Source: Burkholderiales bacterium | Lineage (GTDB): Bacteria; Pseudomonadota; Gammaproteobacteria; Burkholderiales; Casimicrobiaceae | Direction of reading: 5' to 3' | Length of the DNA stretch: 64,000 nucleotides | Assembly: GCA_015075645.1 (NCBI GenBank) | Contig: JABTUF010000004.1 | Coordinates: forward strand, 558,001-622,000 | Part shown: positions 51,167 to 61,129 of the stretch, piece by piece | Numbering within the stretch: the stretch's first letter is position 1 | Layout: every line of letters starts with the position of its first letter | Program-made: the position numbers and the translations under genes | Notes under the pieces: model-generated | Told to the model about the DNA's origin: nothing | Database searches by the model: none | The model's input: the letters and a program-made list of their open reading frames with translations, nothing else

Positions 51167-52471
51167 TCACTTCACCGCGTTGGCGAGTTCGACCGCGCGC
51201 GCGTAGTTCGCGCGCGCCCGCGTGGACCACTCGTCCTCGACCTGCGCGCGGCGCTTGCTCGCCTCGGCGTTCTTCTTGTCGGCCGAGAACACCGCGTTCA
51301 GCGCCTTGTCGCCCGCCTGCTTCTCGTCGATCGGCGGGGAGAACGCGAGCTTGCGCGCCTCGTCGAGTTGCGGGCTCGACCGGCCGCCCAGGCGCTTCTG
51401 CGCTTCGTGGATCGCGCGCGTGGCCTCGACGAGTTCCTTGTGGCGGAAGGTGATCGTCTGGTCGAACAGCGCGCGCACCACGTAGTAGCGCGATTCCGAC
51501 AGGTTGGAATCGAAGTTGACCTTCGCCTGGATCTTGCCGGCGAAAGGATTGGGGTAGCCCGCGGGAGCCTTCGCGTAGGTCGCCGGCAGCACCGGCAGAC
51601 GGCTGATCGCCTTGTCGAGGAGCAACTGCTGGCCTTCGTCGGAGAGCGTGTAGGCGATGAAGCGCTTGCCCGCCTCCGGCGACTTCGAGCCTTCGACGAG
51701 CCCGATGTTCGCCGGCACGATCGCGGTGACCGACGGGTAGACGAAGTCGGTCGGCAGGCCCGAGTACTTGGCGGCCAGCCCGAAGAAGTCGACGACGAGC
51801 CCGTACCCGAACTGGCCGTTGGCCACGCCTTCCGGTACGCCGAAGCTGCGCTCGGTGATCGCCGCGCTGTTCCCGGAGATGGCGAGGATCTGCGCCCAGC
51901 CGTTCTGCCAGCCTTCGCCCTGCAGGATGGTCTCGACCGTGAGGTGCGTGGTGCCCGAGCGCGACGGGCTGCTGATCGCGACGTGGCCGAAGAACTCGGG
52001 CCGCGCGAGGTCCGCCCACTCGTTCGCCACCGGCAGCTTGTTCGCCGCGAGGTAGCGCGTGTTCCACATGATGCCGTAGCCCGCGAGCGCCTGGCCGTAG
52101 TAGAAGCCTTCCGGGTCGTTGATCGGGTAGCTGCCGATCTTCGCGGGCACCGCGGGATTGGCGATGTTCGCCTTCTGCAGGAGCTTCGCCGCCGACAGCA
52201 CCTCGAAGGCGTCGGGCGCGGAGGCCCAGAACACCTCGGGCCGGCTGCCCGCGGCCTGCTCGCGGACGTACGCGATGCCCGCGGCCGTGTTCTTGTTCAG
52301 GATCTCGAGCTTGTCGTTGGGGAACTTCGCCTCGTACGCCTTCTTGTAGGCCGCGGTGAGTTCCTTCGGGAACGACGTGATCACGGTGATGGTGTCCGCG
52401 GCGGCGAGCGTCGCGAACGCGAGCGTGCAGGCGAATCCCGCCGCGGCGGCGGCGCGAAGGCGAAACGGCAT
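51167..52471 (-). CDS. ABC transporter substrate-binding protein, iron-type family
   Basis: A 434-residue periplasmic binding protein. A signal peptide (about 1-25) is followed by DTITVITSFPKELTAAYKKA and FPNDKLEILNKNTAAGIAY, as in FbpA/AfuA-like proteins. WNTRYLAANKLPVANEWADL and ISSPSRSGTTHLTVETIL are the usual domain-1/2 segments. The C-terminal 90 residues (after RHKELVEATRAIHEAQKRL) extend beyond FbpA length and are helical. The ligand could be ferric iron or an organic anion; the tyrosine pattern for iron cannot be judged safely by eye. Confidence 0.88.
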   Translation of the reverse strand: MPFRLRAAAAAGFACTLAFATLAAADTITVITSFPKELTAAYKKAYEAKFPNDKLEILNKNTAAGIAYVREQAAGSRPEVFWASAPDAFEVLSAAKLLQKANIANPAVPAKIGSYPINDPEGFYYGQALAGYGIMWNTRYLAANKLPVANEWADLARPEFFGHVAISSPSRSGTTHLTVETILQGEGWQNGWAQILAISGNSAAITERSFGVPEGVANGQFGYGLVVDFFGLAAKYSGLPTDFVYPSVTAIVPANIGLVEGSKSPEAGKRFIAYTLSDEGQQLLLDKAISRLPVLPATYAKAPAGYPNPFAGKIQAKVNFDSNLSESRYYVVRALFDQTITFRHKELVEATRAIHEAQKRLGGRSSPQLDEARKLAFSPPIDEKQAGDKALNAVFSADKKNAEASKRRAQVEDEWSTRARANYARAVELANAVK

Positions 52472-52558
52472 GGCGTCCTCCCGAACATGCGCCGGCGCGA
52501 GAGCGGCTCGGCTGCCGGACGATTCTATCAGCCTGTCGCGGCCGCGCTCGGGGCGCGG

Positions 52559-54031
52559 TCAGGTCGCCTTCGGGCGGCGGAGGTGCCAGTCGGTCGCCTG
52601 CTGGAAGCGGTGCGCGACGTCGAGGAGGCGCGCCTCGGCGAAGTAGTCGCCCTGGATCTGCAGGCCGATCGGGAGACCCGACCGGGTGAAGCCGCAGGGA
52701 ATCGAGATGGCCGGCGCCCCGGTGAGGTTCGCGGCGATCGTGAAAATGTCGTTCAGGTACATCTGCACCGGGTCGTCGGCCTTCGCGCCGAAACGGAACG
52801 CGGGCGAGGGCGCGGTCGGTCCCATGATCACGTCGCATTCGCGCCACGCGCGGGCGAAGTCGTCGGCGATCAGCCGGCGCACCTTCTGCGCCTTCAGGTA
52901 GTAGGCGTCGTAGTAGCCGTGCGAGAGCACGTAGGTGCCCACGAGGATGCGGCGCTTCACCTCGGCGCCGAAACCCTCGGCGCGGGTCTTGCGGTACATG
53001 TCGTCGAGGTCGTCGTAGCGCGCGGCGCGGTGGCCGTAGCGCACGCCGTCGAAGCGCGAGAGGTTCGACGACGCCTCGGCGGGCGCGATCACGTAGTAGA
53101 CCGGCACCGACAGTTTCACCGCCGGAAGCCCGATCTCGACCGTGCGCGCGCCGAGCCGGCGGAACTCCGCGAGCGCCGCCTCGATCGCGGCGGCGACCTC
53201 GGGGTCGTTGCCCGCGCCGAAGTATTCGCGCGGAAGCCCGATCCGCAAGCCCTCGAGCGGCGCCTCGCGCGCGGGCGTGCGCAACTCGCGCGCGTAGTCC
53301 TCGCGCGGGCGATCGAGCGAGGTCGCGTCGCGCGGATCGTGGCCGGCCATCGCGTTCAGGAGCAGCGCGCAGTCCTCGGAGGTCTGCGCGAACACGCCGG
53401 GCGTGTCGAGGCTGGATGCGAACGCGACGAGGCCGTAGCGCGACGCGATGCCGTAGGTGGGCTTCAGTCCGCAGATGCCCGACAGCGAGGCGGGCTGGCG
53501 GATCGAGCCGCCGGTGTCGGTGCCGGTCGCCGCCGGGACGAGCCGCGCGGCGACCGCGGCCGCCGAGCCGCCCGAACTGCCGCCCGGCACGTAGTCCGGG
53601 TTCCACGGATTGCGGACCGGGCCGAAGTACGAGGTCTCGTTCGACGAGCCCATCGCGAACTCGTCCATGTTCGTCTTGCCGACGAGCACGGTGCCCGCGC
53701 GTTTCAGCGCCTCGACGACGTGCGCGTCGTAGGGCGCGACGAACCGCTCGAGCATGCGCGAACTGCAGGTGGTGCGCAGCCCCGCGGTCATGAACACGTC
53801 CTTGTGCGCGATCGGCACGCCGGCGAGCGTGCCCGCCTCGCCGCGCGAGCGCGCCGCATCTGCCGCGCGCGCCTGCGCGAGCGCGCCTTCCGCATCGACG
53901 GTCACGAACGCGTTGAGCGCGGACCCGAGCTTCGCGATGCGCGCGAGGGCGTCGTGCGCGAGTTCGACCGCGGAGACCTCGCGCGCGTCGAGGCGCGCGA
54001 GGACGCCGGCGACGGTGTCGTTCGTGCTCAT
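52559..54031 (-). CDS. gatA: Asp/Glu-tRNA(Asn/Gln) amidotransferase subunit A
   Basis: A 490-residue amidase that frees ammonia from glutamine for tRNA-dependent amidation. The Ser-cisSer-Lys triad is Lys77 (GVPIAHKD), Ser152/153 region ([12 protein letters not shown]) and Ser176 ([11 protein letters not shown]). [20 protein letters not shown] is a standard GatA block. Usual length. The gatC gene lies 37 bp upstream on the same strand. Confidence 0.97.
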   Translation of the reverse strand: MSTNDTVAGVLARLDAREVSAVELAHDALARIAKLGSALNAFVTVDAEGALAQARAADAARSRGEAGTLAGVPIAHKDVFMTAGLRTTCSSRMLERFVAPYDAHVVEALKRAGTVLVGKTNMDEFAMGSSNETSYFGPVRNPWNPDYVPGGSSGGSAAAVAARLVPAATGTDTGGSIRQPASLSGICGLKPTYGIASRYGLVAFASSLDTPGVFAQTSEDCALLLNAMAGHDPRDATSLDRPREDYARELRTPAREAPLEGLRIGLPREYFGAGNDPEVAAAIEAALAEFRRLGARTVEIGLPAVKLSVPVYYVIAPAEASSNLSRFDGVRYGHRAARYDDLDDMYRKTRAEGFGAEVKRRILVGTYVLSHGYYDAYYLKAQKVRRLIADDFARAWRECDVIMGPTAPSPAFRFGAKADDPVQMYLNDIFTIAANLTGAPAISIPCGFTRSGLPIGLQIQGDYFAEARLLDVAHRFQQATDWHLRRPKAT

Positions 54032-54068
54032 GAGGGGCGTCGCGCGGCGACTGGCCTGGAGGAGTCCA

Positions 54069-54356
54069 TCACTCCACGACGCGCGGGACGAGGTAGAGCC
54101 CGTCCTCGACCGCCGGGGCCACCTGCTGGAAGCGCTCGCGCTGGTCGGTCTCGGTCACGCGGTCCTCGCGCAGCGCGAGCACCACGTCCTGCGCGTGCGA
54201 CATCGGCTCCACCCCGGTCGTGTCGACCGCCTGCAGTTCGTCGATCATCGCGAAGATGGTCTCGAGCTTGGCGTGCACCTCGCGGGCCGCCTGCGCGTCG
54301 ATCTCGATCCGCGCGAGCGTGGCGATGCGCGAGATGTCGTCGAGCGTGAGCTTCAT
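54069..54356 (-). CDS. gatC: Asp/Glu-tRNA(Asn/Gln) amidotransferase subunit C
   Basis: A 95-residue GatC that braces GatA and Gat[40 protein letters not shown] and [15 protein letters not shown] are diagnostic. ATG 54356 is the family start; upstream in-frame codons to 54440 are not conserved. It diverges from mreB with 204 bp between. Confidence 0.95.
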   Translation of the reverse strand: MKLTLDDISRIATLARIEIDAQAAREVHAKLETIFAMIDELQAVDTTGVEPMSHAQDVVLALREDRVTETDQRERFQQVAPAVEDGLYLVPRVVE

Positions 54357-54467
54357 CGGGGCGATTCGGGAAGGGGCGGGTCCGGGGCCCGGGTCTGCGG
54401 CCGCATGCGGCGGCGCAGCAAACACCGGAAAACCGCACATTTTCAGAACGGTAGCCCGCTTGCCTAG

Positions 54468-55604
<1,137 letters not shown>

Positions 55605-55605
55605 T

Positions 55606-55690
55606 CAATGGGGTCAGACTCGATTGACAGGGGGTAGGAGCATTCGGTGACTCGAGTTCGCCGCCTGGTCAATCGAGTCTGACCTCATTG
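55606..55690. repeat. REP-like inverted repeat between mreB and mreC
   Basis: 23-bp arms at 55606-55628 and 55668-55690 match with one changed base; the core is GGGGTCAGACTCGATTGA. The 39-bp loop is unrelated sequence. It begins 2 bp after the mreB stop and ends 7 bp before the mreC start. The hairpin could therefore lower or protect expression across the operon. Same family as 9874-9960 and 10046-10113. Confidence 0.9.
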
Positions 55691-55697
55691 ACCCCAC

Positions 55698-56621
55698 ATG
55701 CGTCCGATTCCCGCCGAGCCGCTGCCGTTCTTCCACCGCGGACCCTCGCCGGTCGCGCGGCTCGCGTTCTTCGGATTCGCCTCGATCGTGCTGATGTTCG
55801 TCGACGCGCGCTACAAGACGCTCGAGGACATCCGCCACGTCGCCGGAACCGTGCTGTTCCCGCTGCAGCGCCTGGTGCGCATGCCGGGCGAGGCCATCGA
55901 CGGGCTCGCCGCGTACTTCGCGAGCAAGCACGACCTCGAGGCGGAGAACACGCGGCTCAAGACCGAACTGATCGCGCAGGCGCCCGCCGCGCAGGGCTAC
56001 GCCGCCGCGCGCGACGAGGTCGCGAAGCTCAAGGCATTGCGCGACATCCGCGCGCAGGCGGCGCCGGGATCGGTGATCGTGCACGTGCTCTACGCAGGGC
56101 GCGATCCGTTCGCGCAGAAGCTCTTCGTGAGCCCGGGCGCCGAGGCGGGCATCGTGCCCGGCAGCGCGGTGATCGACGAGCGCGGCGTCGTGGGGCAGGT
56201 CACGCGCGTGCACCCGACGATGGCCGAGGTGACGCTCGTCACCGACAAGGACCACGCGGTGCCGGTGAAGGTCGAGCGCAGCGGCGTGCGCAGCGTGCTC
56301 TACGGCGCCGGCACCGGCCGCTCGCCCGAACTCCGCTTCATGCCGCCGTCCGCCGACATCCGCGCGGGCGACCGTCTCGTGACCTCCGGACTCGACGGCA
56401 CCTATCCGGCGGGGCTCGCCGTCGCGCAAGTGCTCGAGGTCGAGCGCGACGCCGGCAGGATGTTCGCGCGCATCGCCGCGGCGCCGCTGGGCGGCGTCGA
56501 CCGAAGCGAAACGCTGCTCGTGCTCGCGCCGCCGGCCGCGTTGCCGCCGCGCCCGGAGGAACCGGCCGACGCCGACGCAGCGCGCAAGGCCGGCCGCGGC
56601 AAGGGCAGGAAGGCGCCGTGA
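55698..56621 (+). CDS. mreC: Rod-shape-determining protein MreC
   Basis: A 307-residue periplasmic scaffold anchored by one N-terminal segment (about 22-38). A coiled coil (about 65-110) leads to the beta domains, with VLYAGRDPFAQKLFVSPGAE, VIDERGVVGQV and GDRLVTSGLDGTYPAGLAVA as typical stretches. It links MreB to the PBP2-RodA synthase. The last 30 residues are a basic Ala/Pro tail. Confidence 0.95.
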   Translation: MRPIPAEPLPFFHRGPSPVARLAFFGFASIVLMFVDARYKTLEDIRHVAGTVLFPLQRLVRMPGEAIDGLAAYFASKHDLEAENTRLKTELIAQAPAAQGYAAARDEVAKLKALRDIRAQAAPGSVIVHVLYAGRDPFAQKLFVSPGAEAGIVPGSAVIDERGVVGQVTRVHPTMAEVTLVTDKDHAVPVKVERSGVRSVLYGAGTGRSPELRFMPPSADIRAGDRLVTSGLDGTYPAGLAVAQVLEVERDAGRMFARIAAAPLGGVDRSETLLVLAPPAALPPRPEEPADADAARKAGRGKGRKAP

Positions 56622-57160
56622 GGATCGCGGCGCGCGTGCCGCCGTTCACGCCGGCCCGGCCCGAGGAGATCCTCAGGCCGGCGAACTCCTGGTTCGTCGT
56701 GCTGACGCTCGCGCTCGCGCTCGTCGCCAACACGCTGCCGACCTCCGGCGTGGCGCTCGCGCTCAAGCCGGATTTCGTCGCGCTCGCGCTGCTCTACTGG
56801 TGCATCCAGGCGCCGCGCTACGTCGGCGTCGGCGTCGCGTGGACCGTCGGCCTCGTGATGGACGTGGTCGACGCCACGCTCTTCGGCCAGCACGCGCTCG
56901 CCTACGCGGTGTTGGCCTACGGCGCGGAGTTCTTCCGCCGCCGCGTGCTCCGCTTCCCGCTGTGGCAGCAGGCGGTGCAGGTCGCCGCGCTGCTCATGGC
57001 CTGCGCGGGGCTCGTGCTCGCGGTGCGCATGATCGGCGGCGCGCCGCTGCCGCGCTGGACCTACGTCGTCCCGCCGCTCGTCGGCGCGCTCTTGTGGCCG
57101 CTCCTGTCGGTGGTGCTGCAATGGCCGCAGCGTCCCTCGACGTCGTCGTCGAAGCTCTAG
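56618..57160 (+). CDS. mreD: Rod-shape-determining protein MreD
   Basis: A 180-residue inner-membrane protein with about five segments. LKPDFVALALLYWCIQAPRY and GLVMDVVDATLFGQHALAYA are MreD landmarks. GTG 56618 overlaps the mreC stop (GTGA), so translation is coupled. Confidence 0.94.
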   Translation: MRIAARVPPFTPARPEEILRPANSWFVVLTLALALVANTLPTSGVALALKPDFVALALLYWCIQAPRYVGVGVAWTVGLVMDVVDATLFGQHALAYAVLAYGAEFFRRRVLRFPLWQQAVQVAALLMACAGLVLAVRMIGGAPLPRWTYVVPPLVGALLWPLLSVVLQWPQRPSTSSSKL

Positions 57161-57191
57161 CGCCGCCGCAGCGTCCGCCGAATCCGCCGCC

Positions 57192-59171
57192 ATGATCCGC
57201 CGCCGCCTGTTCTCCAGCCGCCGCCGCAGCCGCCACGCCGACTTCGGTTCGCGCGACCTCCGCAATCCGGAGAACGAGGTCCACCGCTACCGCACGCGCC
57301 TCGCGATCGCCGGCGGCGCGGTGCTCGTCGCCTTCGGGCTGCTCGTCGGCCGGTTCGTCTACCTGCAGGTCGCGCAGCACGAGCACTTCCGCACGCTCGC
57401 CGAGACCAACCGGATCGCGATCGTGCCGATCGCCCCCAACCGCGGCGTGATCACCGACCGCAACGGCGTCGTGCTCGCGCAGAGCTACTCGGCGTACACG
57501 CTCGAGATCCAGCCCTCGCGCGTGCGGAACCTCGACGCCACGATCGACGAACTCTCGACCATCGTCGACATCACGCCGCGCGACCGCAAGCGCTTCCGCA
57601 AGCTCCTGGACGAGTCGAAGAACTTCGAGAGCCTGCCGATCCGCACCAAGCTCACCGACGAGGAGGTCGCGCGCTTCGCGGTGAACCGCTACCGCTTCCC
57701 CGGCATCGAGGTCAAGGCGCGCCTGTTCCGCAACTACCCGTTCGGCGCGATCGCCTCGCACGCGATCGGCTACATCGGCCGCATCACCGACCGCGACCTC
57801 GCGCGCATCGCCGCGTGGGAGGAGAGCGCCGACTACAAGGGCACCGACACCATCGGCAAGGTCGGCATCGAACTCGCCTACGAGCGCGAACTGCACGGCA
57901 CGACCGGCGTCGAGGAGGTCGAGGTCGACGCGGCGGGACGTGCGGTCCGGACGCTGTCGCGCGTGCCGCCGGTCGCCGGCAATAACCTGCACCTGTCGAT
58001 CGACATCGCGCTGCAGTCGGCCGCCGAGGCGGCGTTCGGCGACCGGCGCGGCGCGCTCGTCGCGATCGAGCCCGCGACCGGCGACATCCTGGCGTTCGTC
58101 AGCCGGCCGGGCTATGACCCGAACCTGTTCGTCGACGGCATCGACTCGGCGTCGTGGCAGGAACTGAACGAATCGCCCGACAAGCCGCTGCTCAATCGCC
58201 CGCTGCGCGGCGCGTATCCGCCCGGCTCGACGATCAAGCCGTTCCTCGCGCTCGGCGCCCTCGCGTCCGGCAAGCGCACGGCGGCGCAGGCGATCTCGGA
58301 CCCGGGATACTTCCAGCTCGCGGGCGCGGCGCACCGCTTCCGCGACGACAAGAAGGGCGGCCACGGGATGGTCGACATGACGAAGGCGATCGTCGTGTCA
58401 TGCGACACCTATTTCTACCTGCTCGCGAACGACACCGACATCGACGACACCGCGCGGTTCATGTCGACGCTCGGCTTCGGCAAGCCGACCGGCGTCGACA
58501 TCGAGGGCGAGCTCCCCGGCGTGCTGCCGTCGCGCGCGTGGAAGCGGCAACGTTTCGCCGGGGCGCAGTACCGCGAGGAGCACCGCAAGTGGTACCTCGG
58601 CGACTCGATCTCGGCCGGCATCGGGCAGGGCTACACCACGTTCACGCCGATCCAGCTGGCGCACGCGATCGCCGCGATCGCCAACGACGGCATCGCGTTC
58701 GAGCCGCACCTCGTGCAGCGGATCGAGGACGCGCGCACCGGCGAGGCGCGTGCAGTCGAGCGCCACGCGCCGATCGCCATCCCCGCCAAGCCGGAGCATC
58801 TCGCGGTGATCCGCCAGGCGCTCGAACTCGTCAACAAGGAAGGCACGAGCGCGAGCGCCTTCAGGGGCGCGCCGTACTCGAGCGGCGGCAAGACCGGCAC
58901 CGCGCAGGTGTTCTCGCTCAAGGGCGAGGAGTACAAGGCGCACAAGGTCGACGAGCGGTTGCGCGACCACGCGTGGTACATCGCCTACGCGCCGGCCGAC
59001 AAGCCGGTGATCGCGCTCGCCGTGCTGGTCGAGAACGGCGGCTTCGGCGCGCAGGCGGCCGCGCCGATCGCGCGGCAGGTGTTCGACTACTACCTGCTGG
59101 GGCTCAAGCGACAGGAGGCGGCGCCCTCCCTCGAAGGCCCGCTGCCCGACGCGGAAGACCAGAGCGACTGA
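57192..59171 (+). CDS. mrdA: Penicillin-binding protein 2 (elongation transpeptidase)
   Basis: A 659-residue class B PBP that crosslinks peptidoglycan during elongation. One membrane segment (about 37-58) is followed by the pedestal domain and the transpeptidase, with catalytic Ser346 in PPGSTIKP, SCD in VVSCDTYFYLLAN, and KTG in SGGKTGTAQVF. It starts 31 bp after mreD, and its stop shares a base with the rodA start. Confidence 0.97.
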   Translation: MIRRRLFSSRRRSRHADFGSRDLRNPENEVHRYRTRLAIAGGAVLVAFGLLVGRFVYLQVAQHEHFRTLAETNRIAIVPIAPNRGVITDRNGVVLAQSYSAYTLEIQPSRVRNLDATIDELSTIVDITPRDRKRFRKLLDESKNFESLPIRTKLTDEEVARFAVNRYRFPGIEVKARLFRNYPFGAIASHAIGYIGRITDRDLARIAAWEESADYKGTDTIGKVGIELAYERELHGTTGVEEVEVDAAGRAVRTLSRVPPVAGNNLHLSIDIALQSAAEAAFGDRRGALVAIEPATGDILAFVSRPGYDPNLFVDGIDSASWQELNESPDKPLLNRPLRGAYPPGSTIKPFLALGALASGKRTAAQAISDPGYFQLAGAAHRFRDDKKGGHGMVDMTKAIVVSCDTYFYLLANDTDIDDTARFMSTLGFGKPTGVDIEGELPGVLPSRAWKRQRFAGAQYREEHRKWYLGDSISAGIGQGYTTFTPIQLAHAIAAIANDGIAFEPHLVQRIEDARTGEARAVERHAPIAIPAKPEHLAVIRQALELVNKEGTSASAFRGAPYSSGGKTGTAQVFSLKGEEYKAHKVDERLRDHAWYIAYAPADKPVIALAVLVENGGFGAQAAAPIARQVFDYYLLGLKRQEAAPSLEGPLPDAEDQSD

Positions 59172-60292
59172 TGGAGCGCCGGCTCGACTTCTTCGACGCC
59201 GCCGGACGCCTCTGGGAGGTCCTGGTCCGGCGCATCGATCGTCCGCTCTTCGCGCTCGCGCTCGCGATCGTCGGCGTCGGCTTCGTCACGCTGTTCTCGG
59301 CCGCGGACCAGAGCGTCGCGCGCCTCACCAACCAGGCGATGAGCCTCTGCCTCGCGCTCGTCGCGATGTGGCTCCTCGCGAACATCCCGCCGCAGACGCT
59401 GGCGCGTGCGGCGCTGCCGCTCTACATCGCGGGGGTCGTGATGCTGGTCGCGGTCGCGCTCGCCGGCGTGGTCGTGAACGGGTCGCGCCGCTGGCTCGAC
59501 CTCGGCGTCGTGCGCTTCCAGCCGTCCGAACTGATGAAGATCGCGCTGCCGCTGATGCTCGCGTGGTACTTCCAGAAGCGCGAAGGCAGGATCGGCTGGG
59601 CCGACTTCGTGCTCGCCACGCTCCTGATCGCGGTGCCGGCGTGGCTCGTCAAGCGGCAGCCCGACCTCGGCACCGGTCTCCTGCTGACGGCGTCGGGCTT
59701 CTACGTGCTGTTCCTCGCCGGATTGTCGTGGAAGGTGATCATGGGACTCGCCGCGATCGGCGCCGCCGCGGGTCCGTACCTGTGGACCCACCTGCAGGAC
59801 TACCAGCGTCAGCGCATCCTCACCTTCCTCGACCCGTCGACCGATCCGCTGGGCGCCGGCTACCACACGACACAGGCGTCGATCGCGATCGGCTCGGGCG
59901 GCGTCGTCGGCAAGGGGTGGCTGAACGGCACGCAGGCGCACCTCGACTTCCTGCCCGAGAAGCACACCGACTTCATCTTCGCGGTGTTCGGCGAAGAATT
60001 CGGCCTGATCGGCAACGTGCTGCTCGTGATGCTCTACCTGGCGCTCGTCGCGCGGGCGATGATGATCGCGTCGAACGCCTCGACGCTGTTCGCGCGCCTG
60101 ATCGCCGGCGCGGTGACGCTGATGCTGTTCACCTACGCGTTCGTGAACATGGGGATGGTGAGCGGCATCCTGCCGGTGGTGGGCGTGCCGCTGCCGTTCG
60201 TGAGCTACGGCGGCACCGCGATGGTGTCGCTCTTCATCGGGATCGGCATCCTGATGAGCGTGCAGGCGCACCGCAAGCTCGTGGCGAGCTGA
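59171..60292 (+). CDS. rodA: Peptidoglycan glycosyltransferase RodA
   Basis: A 373-residue SEDS glycosyltransferase that polymerises lipid II with PBP2. Ten segments are expected; GSRRWLDLGVVRFQPSELMK, KRQPDLGTGLLLTASGFYVL, LPEKHTDFIFAVFGEEFGL and LPVVGVPLPFVSYGGTAMVS are the family blocks. Start overlaps the mrdA stop by one base (TGATG). Confidence 0.97.
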   Translation: MERRLDFFDAAGRLWEVLVRRIDRPLFALALAIVGVGFVTLFSAADQSVARLTNQAMSLCLALVAMWLLANIPPQTLARAALPLYIAGVVMLVAVALAGVVVNGSRRWLDLGVVRFQPSELMKIALPLMLAWYFQKREGRIGWADFVLATLLIAVPAWLVKRQPDLGTGLLLTASGFYVLFLAGLSWKVIMGLAAIGAAAGPYLWTHLQDYQRQRILTFLDPSTDPLGAGYHTTQASIAIGSGGVVGKGWLNGTQAHLDFLPEKHTDFIFAVFGEEFGLIGNVLLVMLYLALVARAMMIASNASTLFARLIAGAVTLMLFTYAFVNMGMVSGILPVVGVPLPFVSYGGTAMVSLFIGIGILMSVQAHRKLVAS

Positions 60293-60305
60293 CCTGCGGA
60301 AGTCC

Positions 60306-60326
60306 GTTGACCGTTGACGGTTGACA
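60306..60326. repeat. Three tandem GTTGACN heptamers
   Basis: GTTGACC, GTTGACG and GTTGACA lie head to tail 13 bp after the rodA stop. The pattern recalls the GTCSAAC run at 41546. The function is unknown. Confidence 0.6.
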
Positions 60327-60348
60327 GTAGCGACGGAGTCTCCGGTGG

Positions 60349-60365
60349 CGGCGCATGAAGCGCCG
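60349..60365 (+). terminator. Hairpin downstream of rodA, weak terminator candidate
   Basis: CGGCGC and GCGCCG pair across a five-base loop 56 bp after the rodA stop. It is followed by TTG only, so it is weak evidence. Confidence 0.3.
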
Positions 60366-60862
60366 TTGCGGGGCCCTGGCAGGTCCGGCTTCATGTGATG
60401 CGTAATGACCAAATGCGTTGAGCGGTTCACGCCGATCGCGACTCACTCGCACCGTGACGACATGCGGATGCCGTGGAGGCACGCGAACCGCCGATCAGGG
60501 CGTCCTTTCGCCAGTGCGCCATCGGCGACCAACGCTGATCCCGGTCCGTTCGCGGACGTGGCTGTCGTCGAGACGTGGTTCGGGGGGCTGGATCCGATGT
60601 ATCGCTATCGCTCGATCGCGGAGCGTGACAACGCGCGCTGCGCGTCACGCGCGTCCACGTTCCACCCTTGGTTCGGTCCTCGACACCGCATCGATCCGGC
60701 GTCCCCGCCCACCCTCCGCGCCGCTGTTGAGCACGCCGCCCGCGCCGGGCAGCGGCGCCGCGGTCTACCCACCAGCGCCCCCGGCCGCGCCGATCGCAAC
60801 CCGGGCCGTCCACGAGGCCGATCCCCAATTAGGCCGTCAGACTGGTCGACCCATGCGGCCTT

Positions 60863-61129
60863 GGGCCAGGTCCGGCTTCAAGCCGGACGCCTTTCGCTCC
60901 GATCCGGCGAACCCCGTCAGACTGAAGTCTGACCCACGAGGATTGCGGGCGCCTCGGGGCTGTTGTGGGTCAGGCTTCAGCCTGACGCCTTTCGGTACGA
61001 TCCGGCGAACCCCGTCAGACTGAAGTCTGACCCACGAGGATTCCGGGCGCCTCGGGGCTGTTGTGGGTCAGGCTTCAGCCTGACGCCTTTCGGTACGATT
61101 CGGCGAACCCCGTCAGACTGAAGTCTGAC
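60863..61129. repeat. Palindromic (BIME-like) repeat array, three units of about 98 bp
   Basis: Each unit has two hairpins. The first is GTCAGGCTTCAGCCTGAC at 60969-60986 and 61067-61084; in unit 1 it is a variant, 60870-60888. The second is GTCAGACTGAAGTCTGAC at 60916-60933, 61014-61031 and 61112-61129. The spacers between them are nearly identical (GCCTTTCGGTACGATCCGGC type). The last palindrome contains the stop codon of the KASIII gene. This is a repeat family distinct from the GGGGTCAGACTCGAAT type. Confidence 0.92.

Larger units (their letters stand above)
60293..61112. other. 820-bp non-coding region between rodA and the KASIII gene
   Basis: This is the longest gap in the window, between convergent genes. 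It holds three GTTGAC heptamers (60306-60326), a short hairpin (60349-60365), about 480 bp with nothing I recognise, and the palindromic array from 60863. ORFs across it have no protein-like pattern. Confidence 0.6.

Noticed and set aside
51167..52471. Calling the uptake system a ferric-iron transporter with a gene name
   Set aside because: The permease and ATPase fit, but the iron-binding tyrosines cannot be confirmed by eye, and the binding protein has an extra C-terminal part. The ligand was left open.
60405..61023. Open frames between rodA and the KASIII gene
   Set aside because: Their products lack protein-like pattern, and the frames run into the palindromic repeats.
60863..61129. Possible CRISPR array
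   Set aside because: There are only three units, the repeated part is nearly the whole 98-bp unit, spacers are not unique, and there are no cas genes. Paired palindromes fit a BIME-like repeat.
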